From Hydractinia symbiolongicarpus (taxonomy: Eukaryota; Cnidaria; Hydrozoa; Anthoathecata; Hydractiniidae), in the NCBI RefSeq assembly GCF_029227915.1, contig NC_079876.1, positions 2,420,001-2,484,000 of the forward strand: 64,000 nucleotides of DNA. The letters are read 5' to 3'. The position numbers and the translations under genes were made by a program. Shown piece by piece: positions 63,393 to 64,000 of this stretch. The notes beneath the pieces are model-generated. The model saw only the letters and a list, made by a program, of their open reading frames with translations. It was not told where the DNA came from and ran no database searches. The first letter of the stretch is position 1; each line of letters opens with the position of its first letter.

Positions 63393-64000
63393 TCACCACT
63401 AAAACGCATGAGACTTGTAGTTTTTAAAAATGTTTTCATTTTTGATGAGACGCTGAATAAAAGAAGTTTAATCGCCGGCAAACGAAAACCTGCGATTTCC
63501 CGTAAATCCCGGACTCGGCCCCTATAGTAAAGAAAGTACCCGGGATGTAAACTCGTTTCCCGAACGATTTTTTAAATTATTATTTCACCACTAAAACCCA
63601 TGAGACTTATAGTTTTTAAAAATGTTTTCATTTTTGATGAGACGCTGAAAAAAAGAAGTTAAATCGCCGGCAAACGAAATCCCGCCATTTCCCGTAAACC
63701 CATGACTCGGCCCGTATAGTCAAAAGTATACAAAGAAATTACCCAGGGAGTAAACTCATTTTCCGAACGATTTTTTAATTTATTTTTTCACCACTACAAC
63801 GCATGAGACTTGTAGTTTTTAAAAATGTTTTCATTTTTGATGAGACGCTGAATAAAAGAAGTTTAATCGCCGGCAAACGAAAACCTGCGATTTCCCATAA
63901 ATCCCGGACTCGGCCCGTATAGTAAAGAAAGTACCCGGGATGTAAAGTCATTTCCCGAACGATTTCTTAAAATATTTTTTCACCACTAAAACGCATGAGA

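Larger units (their letters stand above)
38135..64000 (+). repeat. Right arm of the same satellite array
   Basis: The array resumes directly after the transposon, in the same orientation and at the point where the interrupted monomer stopped. The monomer length classes are the same, but the composition shifts. From about 41.5 kb many units have TTCTTAAAATATT in the tail and TTTTTCATGAGACG instead of TTTTTGATGAGACG, variants I did not see in the left arm. The class with CTTAATGAAAGAGG, CCCGGGCTTGG and CCTAGGGAG dominates 54.5-61.5 kb. The class with GCTGAAAAAAAGAAG is rare here and reappears near 63.65 kb. I see no gene in this arm. Confidence 0.98.

Overview
This is a eukaryotic window, almost all of it tandem satellite DNA. 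One 7.3-kb DNA transposon has inserted into the array. AT-rich composition, GT-AG introns of 76-501 bases, the megasatellite and the transposase type suggest an invertebrate animal. I recall similar transposase-like proteins as uncharacterised entries from cnidarians and other marine invertebrates, but this assignment is tentative. I see no host gene.

Layout. Positions 1-30808 and 38135-64000 are one head-to-tail satellite array, about 280 monomers by estimate, all in the same orientation. The main monomer is 203 bases and a shorter class is about 191-194 bases. Each monomer has AT-rich flanks with T-runs and a CpG-rich core. At least six monomer classes are arranged in multi-monomer blocks that were duplicated again, with repeat distances of about 0.4, 0.6, 0.81, 1.0, 1.2, 1.39, 1.42, 1.6, 2.0, 2.2, 2.6, 3.0, 3.8 and 9.2 kb. 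Short open frames on both strands (61-100 codons) recur throughout the array. They are by-products of the repeat, not genes.

Positions 30809-38134 hold the transposon. It has perfect 16-base terminal inverted repeats and an apparent 2-base TT target duplication, and it lies in the T-run of one monomer. It carries one minus-strand gene. I reconstructed nine coding exons (start 37638, stop 32314) whose splice phases all agree, giving a 1070-residue protein with features of an RNase-H-like DDE transposase. An in-frame TAA at 32314-32316 separates this from another 134 open codons (to 31909) that look like the original C-terminus, so this copy is probably truncated by a nonsense mutation. I cannot place the transposase in a named superfamily. 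The right subterminal region, upstream of the gene, contains nested inverted repeats, a partial copy of the terminal motif, a CRE-type palindrome and a TATA-like box. The left 1.1 kb is non-coding, with GCTAGC clusters and a tRNA T-arm-like hairpin.

The element inserted after the array formed, because the monomer it split resumes in the same phase on the other side. Monomer variants differ in abundance between the two arms, most visibly beyond about 41.5 kb.
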